A DNA stretch of 64,000 nt from Janthinobacterium agaricidamnosum (GTDB lineage: Bacteria > Pseudomonadota > Gammaproteobacteria > Burkholderiales > Burkholderiaceae_D), in assembly GCF_003667705.1 (NCBI RefSeq), contig NZ_CP033019.1:3596001-3660000 (forward strand), read 5' to 3'. The notes below the pieces were generated by a model. That model saw only the letters and a program-made list of their open reading frames with translations, did not search any database and was not told where the DNA came from. Shown here piece by piece: positions 42,781 to 53,159 of the stretch (position 1 is the stretch's first letter; the number at the start of each line of letters is the position of its first letter). The position numbers and the translations under genes are program-made.

Positions 42781-44673
42781 ATGATGACGCCATTGATACT
42801 GCCGTCCGTGCAATTACGCGGCGACCGGATAGCCCGGCTGAACTTGCTGGCCGCGGCGGCCATGCTGGCCATGGCCAGCCTGCTGCTGATCCTCTTCCAG
42901 TTGTTTTCCCTCCAGGCATCCCTCCAGCGCAGCCTGCAGATCCAGGCCGACATGCTGGCGCCCGCCACCACCGAGGCCATGCGCCAGGACAATCGCCTGG
43001 CGGCGCAACAACTGCTCGCTCCCCTCGCCGCCGCCCCGCATATCCGGCAAGCCCTGCTCTACAGTCCCTATGGCGCGCCGTTTGCCCGCTATGCGCGCAG
43101 CAGCGTCGATAGCGTGCCCGCGGCGCCGCGCAACGGCGTGCACCTCGATTACCTGGACGGCAGCGCCGCCATCCTCAAGACCTTGCCCGGCGGCGGCGCC
43201 CTGTACCTGCGCGCCAGCCTGGCGCCGCTGTACGCCAGCCTGGCACAATTTGCCGCCTTCACCCTGCTCGTCTGCCTGTGCGCATTCGGCCTGACGTTCC
43301 TGATGGTGCGCCGCACGCGCACCGCCGCTCAGCATGCGGAAAGCCATTTGCACTACCTGGCCCACGTCGACTCCGTTACGCAGTTGCCGAACCGCCATGA
43401 ATTCAACGACGCGCTGGCCTACGCGCTGGCGCGCGCCGACCGCCAGGACAGCAGCGTGGGCCTGCTGCTGCTGGATCTGGACAACTTCAAGATCGTCAAC
43501 GATACGCTGGGCCACCACTGCGGCGACCAGTTGCTCAAGCTCGTCGCCGAGCGCCTCGTGGCCATCCTGCGCGGCACCGACATCATCTGCCGCATCGGCG
43601 GCGACGAATTCGTCGTCATCGTCGAACCGGCCGACGACGCCTCGGAAATGGCCAGCGTGGCGAGCAAGATCCTCGCCGTGCTGGCCGAACCGTTCGACCT
43701 CGAAGGCCACCAGTTGTATGTCAGCGCCAGCATCGGCGTGAGCCTGTACCCGTTCGACGCGCAGGACGTGGCCACCCTGACGCGCAATGCCGATACGGCC
43801 ATGTACCACGCCAAGCACCAGGGCAAGAACCGCTACGCCGTGTTCAAGGCCGAAATGGAATTGCGCGCCCAGCGCCGCCTGCGCATGGAAGCGAACCTGC
43901 GCCGCGCGCTGCAAAACGAGGAACTGTATCTGCACTACCAGCCGCAGATCGACTTGCGCAGCGGGCGCATCGTCGGCGTGGAAGCGCTGGTACGCTGGAA
44001 CTGCCGCGAGATGGGCCAGCTGAGCCCTGCCGAATTCATCCCCGTGGCCGAGGAAAGCGGCATCATCGTCGATCTGGGACGCTGGGTGCTGCAAAGCGCC
44101 TGCCGCCAGGCCGCCGTCTGGTGCAAGGCGGGGCTGCTCGACTCGCTCGAGCACGTGGCCGTCAACCTGTCGGCCTGCCAGGCGCGCGACCCGGGCCTGA
44201 TGGACGACATCCGCGCCATCCTGCACGAAACGCAGCTGCCGCATGGCTTGCTGGAGCTGGAAATCACGGAAGGGGTCTTGATGGACAACGTCCACGCCAA
44301 CGTGGAACTGATGCGGCGCCTGCAGGAGACGGGCATCCACCTGTCGATCGACGATTTCGGCACCGGCTATTCGTCGATGTCCTACCTGAAGCGCCTGCCG
44401 ATCGACCAGCTGAAGATCGACCGCAGCTTCGTGCACGACCTGCCCGGCGAGGGCGAAGCCATCGTCACGGCCATCATCGCCATGGCGCACAGCCTGCACC
44501 TGAAAGTGGTGGCCGAAGGGGTGGAGACCTTGCAGCAGGTGGAATTTTTAAGAACAGCGGGCTGCGACAACGTGCAGGGCTACTTCTTTGCGCGACCGAT
44601 GACGGCGGCGCAGCTGACGGCATTGCTGCTGGAGCGGCGCGACTGGAGCACGCGGACGATTTTGCCGGCTTGA
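42781..44673 (+). CDS. Membrane GGDEF-EAL protein (c-di-GMP turnover)
   Basis: A 630-residue protein. Two membrane segments (about 20-43 and 155-178) flank a periplasmic sensor region; GGDEF (about 195-355) and EAL (about 370-620) domains follow. GGDEF is intact, with the inhibitory I-site RGTD exactly five residues before it. EAL shows EALVRW, the NLSA segment, the metal-binding DDFGTGYSS and KIDRSF, so both cyclase and phosphodiesterase could be active. A strong AGGAGG site precedes the ATG. The leader carries a 10-bp direct repeat. Confidence 0.93.
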   Translation: MMTPLILPSVQLRGDRIARLNLLAAAAMLAMASLLLILFQLFSLQASLQRSLQIQADMLAPATTEAMRQDNRLAAQQLLAPLAAAPHIRQALLYSPYGAPFARYARSSVDSVPAAPRNGVHLDYLDGSAAILKTLPGGGALYLRASLAPLYASLAQFAAFTLLVCLCAFGLTFLMVRRTRTAAQHAESHLHYLAHVDSVTQLPNRHEFNDALAYALARADRQDSSVGLLLLDLDNFKIVNDTLGHHCGDQLLKLVAERLVAILRGTDIICRIGGDEFVVIVEPADDASEMASVASKILAVLAEPFDLEGHQLYVSASIGVSLYPFDAQDVATLTRNADTAMYHAKHQGKNRYAVFKAEMELRAQRRLRMEANLRRALQNEELYLHYQPQIDLRSGRIVGVEALVRWNCREMGQLSPAEFIPVAEESGIIVDLGRWVLQSACRQAAVWCKAGLLDSLEHVAVNLSACQARDPGLMDDIRAILHETQLPHGLLELEITEGVLMDNVHANVELMRRLQETGIHLSIDDFGTGYSSMSYLKRLPIDQLKIDRSFVHDLPGEGEAIVTAIIAMAHSLHLKVVAEGVETLQQVEFLRTAGCDNVQGYFFARPMTAAQLTALLLERRDWSTRTILPA

Positions 44674-44691
44674 GTTGCTGCCAACGATGGT

Positions 44692-44780
44692 GTCGGATTA
44701 CGGCCGTTGGCCTAATCCGACCTACGCCATGCACAGGCAGGTCGGCGTAGGTCGGATTAGCGCAAAGCGCGTAATCCGAC
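44692..44780. repeat. REP-like palindrome pair between convergent genes
   Basis: Two palindromes: 44692-44721 (arms GTCGGATTA and TAATCCGAC) and 44751-44780 (arms GTCGGATTAGCGC and GCGCGTAATCCGAC). Between them CTACGCC and GGCGTAG form a further stem. The arms equal those at 1981-2073. It lies between the stops of the GGDEF-EAL gene and prfC, and may act as a bidirectional terminator. Confidence 0.75.
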
Positions 44781-44793
44781 ATCACCAGCTACA

Positions 44794-46491
44794 TCAAGCC
44801 AATTTCGCCGAATGCTCGCGCGTCGCGTGGAATGTCAATTTCGGCCAGCGCTCTTCCGTCAGACGCAGGTTCACGCCCGACGTGGCCAAATAGGCCATGT
44901 TGCCGGCCGCGTCGTAGGCCACGTTGTGGCCCAGCGCGTTTTCGAAATCCTGCAGGACACGCTTGTCGTCGCAGCTGACCCAGCGCGCGCTGCTGATGCT
45001 GGTGCCTTCGAAGACGGCATCGACGCCATACTCGTTGAGCAAACGGCTAGCCACCACTTCGAACTGCAGCACGCCGACGGCGCCCAGTACCAGTTCGCCG
45101 CCCTGCACCGGCTTGAAGACCTGTACCGCGCCCTCTTCGCCCAGCTGCTGCAGGCCCTTGTGCAACTGCTTGATCTTCAGCGGATTACGGATGCGCACGG
45201 AACGGAAGAAGTCCGGCGCGAAGTACGGGATGCCGGTAAAGGTCAGCATCTCGCCTTCGGAAAAACTGTCGCCGATCTGCATGTTGCCGTGGTTCGGCAA
45301 GCCGATGATGTCGCCCGCGTACGCCTCTTCCACCTGTTCGCGCGAGGAGGCCATGAAGGTCACCACGTTCGACACCTTGATCTCGCGCCCCAGGCGCAAG
45401 TGCTTGACCTTCATGCCGCGCTCGAAACGTCCCGAACACACGCGCAGGAAGGCGATGCGGTCGCGGTGGGCCGGGTCCATGTTCGCCTGGATCTTGAAGA
45501 CGAAACCGGTGAATGGCTGCTCGGTCGGATCGACGGAACGCACGGTCGCGTCGCGCGGGCGCGGCGCCGGCGCCCAGTCAACCAGCGCGGAAAGAATCTC
45601 GCGCACGCCGAAGTTGTTGATGGCCGAACCGAAGAACACGGGCGTCTGCACGCCGGAGAGGAATTCCTCCAGGTTGAACGGGTTCGAGGCGCCGTGCACC
45701 AATTCGACTTCCATGCGCAACTGGTCCATCTCCAGCGGGAACATCTCCTGCAGGCGCGGGTTGTCGATGCCCTTGATGATTTCGAAGGCGCCGTCGGCCT
45801 TCTCTTCACCGGCCTTGAACAGCATGATCTCGTCGTTCAGCAGGTGGTACACGCCGCGGAAGTTCTTGCCCATGCCGATAGGCCAGGTGACGGGCGCGCA
45901 CTGGATCTTCAGCACCGATTCGAGTTCGTCGAGCAGGTCCAGCGGATCGCGCGTCTCGCGGTCCATCTTGTTCATGAAGGTGACGATGGGCGTATTGCGC
46001 ATGCGGCAGACGGCCAGCAGCTTGATCGTCTGCGCTTCCACGCCCTTGGCCGCATCGATCACCATCAGCGCCGAGTCAACTGCCGTCAGCACGCGGTAGG
46101 TATCTTCCGAGAAGTCCTGGTGGCCCGGGGTGTCGAGCAGGTTGACGACGTGGTCGCGGAATTCGAACTGCATCACCGAGGAGGCGACGGAAATGCCGCG
46201 CTGCTTCTCGATCTCCATCCAGTCCGACGTCGCGTGGCGGCCCGATTTGCGGGCCTTGACGGTGCCGGCCATCTGGATCGCGCCCGAGAACAGCAGCAGT
46301 TTTTCCGTCAGCGTGGTTTTACCCGCATCCGGGTGGGAAATGATGCCGAAGGTGCGGCGGCGCTGCACTTCGCGCGCGATCACGGCCGGCGCCTTGCTGC
46401 TCGCTGGCGCTGCGGCGTTGTCCGCATTGTCCGCATTGTCGCTGGAATCGGGGGTAGTGATGTCGTTCTCGTTGGCCATATTGGTGACCAT
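44794..46491 (-). CDS. prfC: Peptide chain release factor 3
   Basis: A 565-residue translational GTPase that recycles release factors 1 and 2. The G domain shows [12 protein letters not shown] (G1), RGISV (G2), [11 protein letters not shown] (G3) and NKMDRE (G4), followed by domains II and III. The ATG at 46491 is preferred because GAGGG lies upstream; a second ATG lies 12 bp later. An Asp/Asn/Ala-rich N-terminal extension ([13 protein letters not shown]) precedes the G domain and is not part of the core. Confidence 0.95.
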   Translation of the reverse strand: MVTNMANENDITTPDSSDNADNADNAAAPASSKAPAVIAREVQRRRTFGIISHPDAGKTTLTEKLLLFSGAIQMAGTVKARKSGRHATSDWMEIEKQRGISVASSVMQFEFRDHVVNLLDTPGHQDFSEDTYRVLTAVDSALMVIDAAKGVEAQTIKLLAVCRMRNTPIVTFMNKMDRETRDPLDLLDELESVLKIQCAPVTWPIGMGKNFRGVYHLLNDEIMLFKAGEEKADGAFEIIKGIDNPRLQEMFPLEMDQLRMEVELVHGASNPFNLEEFLSGVQTPVFFGSAINNFGVREILSALVDWAPAPRPRDATVRSVDPTEQPFTGFVFKIQANMDPAHRDRIAFLRVCSGRFERGMKVKHLRLGREIKVSNVVTFMASSREQVEEAYAGDIIGLPNHGNMQIGDSFSEGEMLTFTGIPYFAPDFFRSVRIRNPLKIKQLHKGLQQLGEEGAVQVFKPVQGGELVLGAVGVLQFEVVASRLLNEYGVDAVFEGTSISSARWVSCDDKRVLQDFENALGHNVAYDAAGNMAYLATSGVNLRLTEERWPKLTFHATREHSAKLA

Positions 46492-46653
46492 AATATGGCC
46501 CTCGCAAAAAACCCTCGATTTTACAGAAGGATCGGCCTTCCGTGTGAACTGCTTCACTGTGGAGAAAAGCAAAATCGCCCGCTTCATCAAGGGGTCACAA
46601 TCCGCAGGCAACATTGCACTGCAGAAATGTTGTCACCCTACCCTGGAAACCCC

Positions 46654-48711
46654 ATGAAAATGCTCCTCACTCCCGCCATCCGACTCATGCAGCGCCTGCG
46701 CCTGCTGCCCAAATTCATGCTTGTCTGCCTGGTCTTCCTGCTGCCGCTGGCGCTGGCGACCACCCTGCTGATCTCGGAGCTGGGCAAGTCGCTGGCCCAG
46801 GCGCAGGATGCGCAGCGGGGCGTGGCCTATGTGCGCCAGTTGCAGGAAGGCACGCGCCTGCTGCAGCAGCGGTGCGGCCTCGAGCACTTGCGCCTGAGCG
46901 GCAAGGCGGGCATGGACAACACGGCCCTCAACGCGCGCATCACGGCTTCTCTGGCGGCCCTGGCGCGCCTTCCGGCCGGCACCGGCCTGCCCCAGGCGGT
47001 CGAACTGACGAAACAGTGGCAAGCCCTGCTGGGCCGCCAGGCGGGCCTGGCGGCGCGCGACAGCTACGCGGCGCACACGGCGCTGCTGCGCCAGGCGGCC
47101 AAACTGGGCCAGCTGGTGGCCGACCGTTCGCACCTGAGCCTGGACCCGGACGCGGGCGCCAACCATCTGAGCGCCGTCTTCACCGCCACCCTGCCCGACC
47201 TGGCCGAAAGCCTGTCGGACATCGGCGGGCGCGGCGCCGCCTACATCGACACGGGCCTGTTCGAGGCGAACGAAGATCAGCTCGTCAACGCCAATGCCCT
47301 GATCGCGCGCCACGAACTGGAACGCCTGCCCTCCCGTTTCGACGAGATCCTTGCCGCCAGGCCGGAACTGCGCGCCAGCCTGCAGCCGGCCCTGAAAGCC
47401 GTGCCGGCCGCGCTGGCCTTCCTCGAACGCACGAAAAATGAAGTGACGAATTCCTACGACCAGACGTCGGGCGCGCAATTCCACGCGGCCGGCATGCAGG
47501 CGATCGACGCCCTGCACGCGCTCTCCGGCGCCTCCGCCACCGCGCTGGACGACTTGCTGGCGCAGCGCATCGCCCGCGACGAGGCGCGCCGCGCCCTGAT
47601 CCTGGCGGCCATGCTGCTGGTGCTGCTGGCCGCCGCCTACCTGTGCGCAGGCTTTTATACCGCCTTCGCGCGCGACGTGACGCAATTGCGCGTGGCCGTC
47701 GGCGCGGCGGCGGCGGGCGACCTGTCGCAGCGCATCACCTCGCAGGCGCACGACGAGATCGGCGACCTGGTGCGCGACTTCGGCGCCATGACGCACGGCC
47801 TGGCCGCACTGGTGCAGGAAATCCGCGGCGGCGCGGCCGTCATCGCGGCGGCCGGCGCCGATATCGCCCAGGGCAACGCCGCCCTGTCCGGCCATACGGC
47901 CACGCAAGCGGACGCGCTGGGCGCCACCGTGGACTCGATGCGCGAGCTGACGGCCACCGTGGGCCGCAACGAAGCCCACGTAGGACAGGGGCGCACGCTG
48001 GTGGCGACGGCGGCCGACGTGGCCCTGAAAGGCGGACAGACCGTCGGCGCCGTGGTCGAGACCATGGCCTCGATCAAGGCCAGCTCGCACAAGATCGTCG
48101 ACATCATCAGCGTCATCAACGGCATCGCCTTCCAGACGAATATCCTGGCCCTGAACGCGGCCGTGGAAGCGGCACGCGCGGGCGAACAAGGGCGCGGCTT
48201 TGCCGTCGTGGCATCAGAGGTGCGCAGCCTGGCGCAGCGCTCGAACGAGGCGGCGCTGGAAATCAAGCGCCTGATCGGCGATTCCGTCGCCACCGTGGAT
48301 GCGGGCGGCGACCTGGTCAATGCAGCCGGCAGCACCATGCGCCAGGTCGTCGATGCGGTGCAGCAGGTGGCCGTGGTGATCGGACGCATCAGCAACGCCG
48401 GTGCCGAGCAGAATGGCGAGATCGCCCGCATCAACCAGGCGTTGGCGCAGATCGACGACATGACGCGCCAGAACGCGGGTCTGGTCGACGAGGCGCGCGC
48501 CGGTTCGCAGCGCCTGCACCAGGAAGGCGAAGCACTGACGCAGGCCGTCAGCCGCTTCCGCCTGGGAGAACACGAGGCGCCAAACGCGCGCCAGGCGCCC
48601 GCCGCGACCGTGCGCGACGGCTTGCCCAGCGTGCGTCCGGCCGGCCTGTGGAGCGCCAACAAACCGCGCGTCATATCACAAAATCGCGCAGAACGGCGCA
48701 AGGCTAGCTAG
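46654..48711 (+). CDS. Methyl-accepting chemotaxis protein
   Basis: A 685-residue chemoreceptor. TM1 (about 20-42), a long helical periplasmic sensor (to about 310), TM2 (about 312-332), HAMP (about 333-385) and the signalling hairpin follow (IVDIISVINGIAFQTNILAL, ending GFAVVASEVRSLAQRS). The tail is basic and polar. The start MKMLLTPAIR has CTGGAAA upstream; an ATG at 46627 is an in-frame option. The ligand is unknown; no chemotaxis kinase genes are nearby. It is divergent from prfC. Confidence 0.93.
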   Translation: MKMLLTPAIRLMQRLRLLPKFMLVCLVFLLPLALATTLLISELGKSLAQAQDAQRGVAYVRQLQEGTRLLQQRCGLEHLRLSGKAGMDNTALNARITASLAALARLPAGTGLPQAVELTKQWQALLGRQAGLAARDSYAAHTALLRQAAKLGQLVADRSHLSLDPDAGANHLSAVFTATLPDLAESLSDIGGRGAAYIDTGLFEANEDQLVNANALIARHELERLPSRFDEILAARPELRASLQPALKAVPAALAFLERTKNEVTNSYDQTSGAQFHAAGMQAIDALHALSGASATALDDLLAQRIARDEARRALILAAMLLVLLAAAYLCAGFYTAFARDVTQLRVAVGAAAAGDLSQRITSQAHDEIGDLVRDFGAMTHGLAALVQEIRGGAAVIAAAGADIAQGNAALSGHTATQADALGATVDSMRELTATVGRNEAHVGQGRTLVATAADVALKGGQTVGAVVETMASIKASSHKIVDIISVINGIAFQTNILALNAAVEAARAGEQGRGFAVVASEVRSLAQRSNEAALEIKRLIGDSVATVDAGGDLVNAAGSTMRQVVDAVQQVAVVIGRISNAGAEQNGEIARINQALAQIDDMTRQNAGLVDEARAGSQRLHQEGEALTQAVSRFRLGEHEAPNARQAPAATVRDGLPSVRPAGLWSANKPRVISQNRAERRKAS

Positions 48712-48936
48712 TCAAAAGTGTGCGCGTAGGACAAGGACTACAATTTCGCCTCAAAAGAGACTACAAAGTGGCGACTGCTAATCTTATGTTCGCCACTTAC
48801 ATAAGCTCTTAAAGTAGCTACATCGCGATCTGCACCGCGCGGTCGAACAAAACGCCGTTATCACATGAGCACGGCACTTTCTTTGACCAGCAACGCGGCA
48901 GTCGCACTCCGATGTAAAAAGCCTGTGAGGAATACT

Positions 48937-49746
48937 ATGAACCAAACTCAACTTAGCACCCCGGTCCAGAAGAACCAGTTGCTGCCGCGCGCCATGCCGG
49001 CGGCCGGACGGGAAATCAAGCTTGCGTCGCGGGTTAGCCTCAGCAGTGCCCAACAGAATGAATTGCTGGCCGCCCTGCCGCGCGCCGCGCTCGAATCGCT
49101 GTTCGAAGACCTGGAACTGGTTGAACTGCCGTTCGGCAAGGAATTGTATGCCTATGGTAACAACCTGGAATATAGCTACTTCCCCACCACCGCCATCATT
49201 TCACTGCTGTATGTCATGGAAGACGGCGCCACGACGGAAATCGCCGTGGTCGGCCATGAAGGCGTGGCCGGTGCCTCGCTGCTGGCAGGCGAGCGCGCCA
49301 TGTGCACGGCCGTCGTGCAAAGCGCCGGTTACGGCTACCGCCTGAAAACGCAAAGCCTGCGCGACGCGTTCAATCAAGGCGGCGCCCTGCCCCAGCTGCT
49401 GATGCGCTACACCAACGCCCTGTTTGCGCAGATGGCGCAGAACGCCGTCGGCGGCCGCCACAGCTCGATCGAGCAAAAGCTGTGCCGCTGGCTGCTGGAC
49501 CGCCTGGACCGTTCGCCATCGAATGAATTGAAAGTGACGCAAGAGCTGATCTCGATCATGCTGGGCGTGCGCCGCGAAAGCATCACGGCCGCCGCCGGCA
49601 AGCTGCAGGAAGAAGGCTTGATCCACTATCGCCGCGGCAATATCACCGTGCTGGACCGCGCCGGCCTGGAATGCTATGCGGGCGAGTGCTACAAGGTCGC
49701 CAAGACGGAATACGACCGCTTGCTGCGCGACGTTTCACGCTGCTGA
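48937..49746 (+). CDS. Crp/Fnr-family transcriptional regulator
   Basis: A 269-residue regulator. The N-terminal cyclic-nucleotide-binding-like beta roll (about 70-170) lacks a canonical phosphate-binding motif (the corresponding segment reads GERAMCTAVVQ), so a nucleotide ligand is doubtful. No Fnr-type cysteine cluster is seen. The winged helix-turn-helix carries TQELISIMLGVRRESIT. The ATG at 48937 with GTGAGGAATACT is preferred over the earlier frame start. A terminator follows. Its target is unknown. Confidence 0.9.
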   Translation: MNQTQLSTPVQKNQLLPRAMPAAGREIKLASRVSLSSAQQNELLAALPRAALESLFEDLELVELPFGKELYAYGNNLEYSYFPTTAIISLLYVMEDGATTEIAVVGHEGVAGASLLAGERAMCTAVVQSAGYGYRLKTQSLRDAFNQGGALPQLLMRYTNALFAQMAQNAVGGRHSSIEQKLCRWLLDRLDRSPSNELKVTQELISIMLGVRRESITAAAGKLQEEGLIHYRRGNITVLDRAGLECYAGECYKVAKTEYDRLLRDVSRC

Positions 49747-49767
49747 TCGGGCAAGATAGTTAGCAGA

Positions 49768-49798
49768 ATGGCCGGGCTGCATGCCCGGCCATTTTTTT
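49768..49798 (+). terminator. Rho-independent terminator after the Crp/Fnr gene
   Basis: ATGGCCGGGC (49768-49777) and GCCCGGCCAT (49783-49792) form a 10-bp stem followed by seven T. Confidence 0.9.
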
Positions 49799-49811
49799 AT
49801 CTCAAGGAAAA

Positions 49812-51239
49812 TTACGCTTCGGCATCCGCATCGATATCTTCCAGCTCCGGCGTCAGCGGCATGGGAATCACGGCCTCCACACACGTCCCCTTGCCTTCCG
49901 GCCCCTGGCGCACGGTAAGCGTGCCACCCAGCAGCAGGGCCCGCTCGCGCATGCCCAGCAAGCCGTGCGACATCGGTTTTTGCAGCGCATCTTCCGTGAT
50001 GCCGATGCCGTCGTCGATCACGCGCAGCACGAGGCCGTGCTCGTTGCGTTTCAAGGTCACGCTGACCATGCCGGCCCGTGCATATTTGAGGATATTCGTC
50101 AGCGATTCCTGCACGATGCGGAACAGGGCGATCGTCAAGGTCGCTTCGCGGTTATCGATATTGATGGCCACGTCCGTTTCGCAGCGCACCGAGCTCATGC
50201 GCGCAAAATCCTCGCAATAGCTTTCGATGGCGGCGCACAGGCCCAGGTTGTCCAGCAGGCTGGGGCGCAGGTCTTCCACGATGCGGCGCTTCAGTTCCAC
50301 CGTTTCCAGCAAGGTCGCCTTGGCATGGCGCAGCTGCGCGGCCAGTTCCGGCTGCGTATGCGCCAACTGCTGCGTGACGGCGCCCAGGTCCATGCTGATC
50401 GAGGTCAAGTTGGCACCCAGTTCATCGTGCAGCTCGCGCGCCAGCCGCGCTTTTTCCACTTCGTTGACACTGATCAAATGACGCGACAGCACGGATAACT
50501 GCTCCGTGCGCTTGCTGACCGTCGATTCCAGGGTGTCGTTGGCATTTTGCAATGCATACTCGACGGCTGCCCGGTTCTGGAAGCTGCGCCGCACGAGCTG
50601 GTAAAACATGATCAGCACGAGGATGGCCAGGGCATTGATGCCGATGCCGAGCAGCACGGCTTTCTGGTACTCATGATAAAAGGCGGCGCTGCCGGTCGAC
50701 AGCGCTTCATTCTGCTCGCGCGTCATGATCACCACCTGCAGACGAATCTCGTCCATGGTGGCGCGGTCATCGGTCACGCGGGAAATGTTGACGATCTCGG
50801 CCAACCCGCCCTGCTTGTAGACGTCGATAGACTGTTGCAACATCGACATTTTTCGGCGGATCAGGCTTTTCAGCTGGCCCAGGTTTTTCAGCTGGGTGGG
50901 ACTGCCCGCGAGCAAGGTTTGCAGCTCGTTGAATTCGTTGTCGATTTCGGTGGCAGCGGTCTTCGACGGCCCCAGATAGGTTTCGGAGCCGGAAATGAAA
51001 TAGCCGCGCAAGCTGCTTTCCGCATCGAGCACGAGCACGTTCAGATACTGCAGGCGGTCGGCCACGCGGGCGCTCTGGCTGAGCAAGGCATTCGTGCCCT
51101 TCAGCGACTCCAGGTTATGGTAAAGACTAAAACCATTCAATACAAGCAACAAGGCGCACGTCACGCACAGGATCGTCTTGTACAGGGGCAGGCGGTGATT
51201 CGGGGCCGGTTGAGCGGTGAAATACATCCTGGTGTGCAT
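49812..51239 (-). CDS. NarX/DesK-type sensor histidine kinase with CHASE3-like sensor
   Basis: A 475-residue membrane kinase. TM1 (about 20-38), a periplasmic CHASE3-like helical region (to about 195) and TM2 (about 197-217) come first. The HisKA_3 domain has the phosphate-accepting histidine in ARLARELHDELGANL, followed by an HATPase domain (RIVQESLTNILKYA, RVIDDGIGI, GLLGMRERA). The start MHTRMYFTAQ at 51239 is chosen; an ATG 12 bp later is also possible. The response regulator gene lies 139 bp upstream on the same strand, making a two-component pair. Confidence 0.92.
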   Translation of the reverse strand: MHTRMYFTAQPAPNHRLPLYKTILCVTCALLLVLNGFSLYHNLESLKGTNALLSQSARVADRLQYLNVLVLDAESSLRGYFISGSETYLGPSKTAATEIDNEFNELQTLLAGSPTQLKNLGQLKSLIRRKMSMLQQSIDVYKQGGLAEIVNISRVTDDRATMDEIRLQVVIMTREQNEALSTGSAAFYHEYQKAVLLGIGINALAILVLIMFYQLVRRSFQNRAAVEYALQNANDTLESTVSKRTEQLSVLSRHLISVNEVEKARLARELHDELGANLTSISMDLGAVTQQLAHTQPELAAQLRHAKATLLETVELKRRIVEDLRPSLLDNLGLCAAIESYCEDFARMSSVRCETDVAINIDNREATLTIALFRIVQESLTNILKYARAGMVSVTLKRNEHGLVLRVIDDGIGITEDALQKPMSHGLLGMRERALLLGGTLTVRQGPEGKGTCVEAVIPMPLTPELEDIDADAEA

Positions 51240-51378
51240 CCTTAGCAAGGTTCGGCGCGGGAGAGAGCGCCGGCGCCGGCCAATTATAGTCCTCGCCACA
51301 AACTGCTGCACTGCACAACATCAAGTCGTGCCCGGTTAGCTGGCTGAGCGATCATGTTTCCATGATCGCACCGCAGCG

Positions 51379-52011
51379 CTAGTCAAGCAAATTGTTTTTC
51401 ATTGCGTAATAGGTCAAGTCGCTGTTCGATTGCAAGCCCATTTTTTCCATGATGCGCGTACGGTAGGTACTGACCGTCTTGATGCTCAGCGACAAGGCCA
51501 CGCCGATATCGGACACCGTCGCGCCGCGCGCCAGGCGCAGGAAGACCTGGAACTCGCGGTCCGACAATTCCGTATGCAGCGCGGCATTCGTATCGCGGTC
51601 GAACGACTGCGCCAGCAACTCGCCCACGGTGGAGCTGACATAGCGGCGCCCCTGGAATACGGTGCGCACGGCCGTCATCAGCTCGTCGGCTTCGCATTCC
51701 TTGTTCAGATAGCCATTCGCGCCCATCTTGAACAGATTCAGCGCATATTGCTGCGCGGGATAGCCGCTGAGGATCAGCACGGGCAATTCCGGCTGGCCCT
51801 GGCGGATCGTGCGCAAGGTATCGATGCCGCTCTGATCGGGCATGGCGATATCGAGCAGCAATACATCGCAAATTTCGCGGCGGGCGATATCGAGCGCTTC
51901 GCGCCCGGTACCGGCTTCCGCCACCACACTGAAGTCGCTTGACGACGAAAAAATCTGTTTGAACCCAGCTCGTACTATTTGGTGATCATCACAAATGGCA
52001 ACGCGTATCAT
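51379..52011 (-). CDS. NarL/FixJ-family response regulator
   Basis: A 210-residue regulator. The receiver domain (1-120) has the acidic pocket DDHQ, the phosphate acceptor in LLLDIAMPDQSG, and the conserved lysine in YLNKECEADEL. The LuxR-type helix-turn-helix (about 145-205) carries ARGATVSDIGVALSLSIKTVSTY. It lies upstream of the sensor kinase gene and is likely its partner. Confidence 0.93.
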   Translation of the reverse strand: MIRVAICDDHQIVRAGFKQIFSSSSDFSVVAEAGTGREALDIARREICDVLLLDIAMPDQSGIDTLRTIRQGQPELPVLILSGYPAQQYALNLFKMGANGYLNKECEADELMTAVRTVFQGRRYVSSTVGELLAQSFDRDTNAALHTELSDREFQVFLRLARGATVSDIGVALSLSIKTVSTYRTRIMEKMGLQSNSDLTYYAMKNNLLD

Positions 52012-52221
52012 TGTTTCCCCTTAAATTTTCCTGGCCTGGGAAAGACTACCGGAACCTGAACGCTGCTCCGGCTTAGCGTCACTAACAAAAACGCAACATT
52101 AACATTATATTCAAAATATGGCGCGCCGTACGGTAGCGTCAGCACCAAGGCGGAGCGCCCATGCAGTATAGTCAACTTAGTCAACCGCTACCGGACAACC
52201 CGACCTATATTGGTACAAATC

Positions 52222-52635
52222 TTATTTTAGCAAGTTTAAAATCGCAATTAATTCATTGCGTATCCACACGCGGTCCAGCGGCGCTTCCTGCGGCACGGCA
52301 GGCATGGCCGGCAGCACTGGCAGCTCGTCGGCGATGGCATGCGATGCGCCACGGCTGTCGAGCTTGTTGCGCGCGCCGCTGATGGTAAAGCCCTGCTCGT
52401 ACAGCAATTCGCGGATGCGGCGTATCAGCAGCACCTCATGATGCTGATAATAACGGCGGTTGCCGCGTCGTTTGACCGGCTTGAGCTGGGAAAACTCCTG
52501 CTCCCAGTAGCGCAGTACATGCGGTTTGACGCCGCACAACTCGCTCACCTCGCCGATCGTGAAATAGCGTTTCGCCGGAATGGGCGGCAAGGGGGCGATC
52601 AACTCGGTTTTACTGATGCGCTCGTTCATCGCCAC
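52222..52635 (-). CDS. MerR-family transcriptional regulator
   Basis: A 137-residue protein with an N-terminal MerR helix-turn-helix (YFTIGEVSELCGVKPHVLRYWE, then RRYYQHHEVLLIRRIRELLYEQG). A short C-terminal helix follows instead of a long effector domain. This short MerR commonly follows ihfA in betaproteobacteria. It starts 4 bp after the ihfA stop. The ligand is unknown. Confidence 0.9.
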   Translation of the reverse strand: MAMNERISKTELIAPLPPIPAKRYFTIGEVSELCGVKPHVLRYWEQEFSQLKPVKRRGNRRYYQHHEVLLIRRIRELLYEQGFTISGARNKLDSRGASHAIADELPVLPAMPAVPQEAPLDRVWIRNELIAILNLLK

Positions 52636-52639
52636 TCAC

Positions 52640-52987
52640 TCAGGCAGCACGTGCCAGCGGACTGGTCTCTTCGACCATGCTTTTCAGCTTCTGGCTCGCA
52701 TGAAAGGTCACGACACGGCGCGCCGTGATGGGAATCTCTTCACCCGTCTTCGGATTGCGGCCCGGCCGCTGCGGTTTGTCGCGCAACTGGAAATTGCCGA
52801 AACCGGACAGCTTGACGGCTTCGCCACGCTCGAGCGCATTGCGGATCTCGTCGAAAAAGGTCTCGACCATATCTTTCGCTTCGCGCTTGTTCAGGCCCAC
52901 TTGCTCGAACAACAGTTCGGCCAGTTCCGCCTTGGTCAAGGTGGGTAAATCTTTTTCCGCTTCCTGGCGCACTTTGGCAACCAGCAT
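52640..52987 (-). CDS. ihfA: Integration host factor subunit alpha
   Basis: A 115-residue DNA-bending protein of the HU/IHF family. The core [20 protein letters not shown] and the DNA-binding arm [14 protein letters not shown] are conserved. The start [12 protein letters not shown] at 52987 is the closest ATG before the conserved core; the frame extends to 53200 but that part overlaps pheT and lacks support. Nearer starts (GTG or TTG within the next 20 codons) cannot be excluded. Its usual place after pheT is kept. Confidence 0.92.
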   Translation of the reverse strand: MLVAKVRQEAEKDLPTLTKAELAELLFEQVGLNKREAKDMVETFFDEIRNALERGEAVKLSGFGNFQLRDKPQRPGRNPKTGEEIPITARRVVTFHASQKLKSMVEETSPLARAA

Positions 52988-53159
52988 GGCCCGATGCAAA
53001 TCGGCGGCCAGTGCGGATTGCAGTACGGCGGAATCAACGTCGCTGTTATTAATTTTCCTGCCCTGCCTTTTCTGTGCGCCCGAGCTCGCCACATGGCAAG
53101 CTCGTCTACGATTGACGACGGAAAGGCCGTCACGCAAAAAGCGACGGCCAGTCCGGTAA

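Noticed and set aside
44812-46653. Upstream extension of the chemoreceptor frame through the prfC region
   Set aside because: The extension is antisense to prfC; the receptor starts at 46654 with a signal-anchor segment.
49768-49798. Bidirectional terminator serving the convergent sensor-kinase gene
   Set aside because: The stem has a T-run only on the plus side; the minus-side sequence lacks one.
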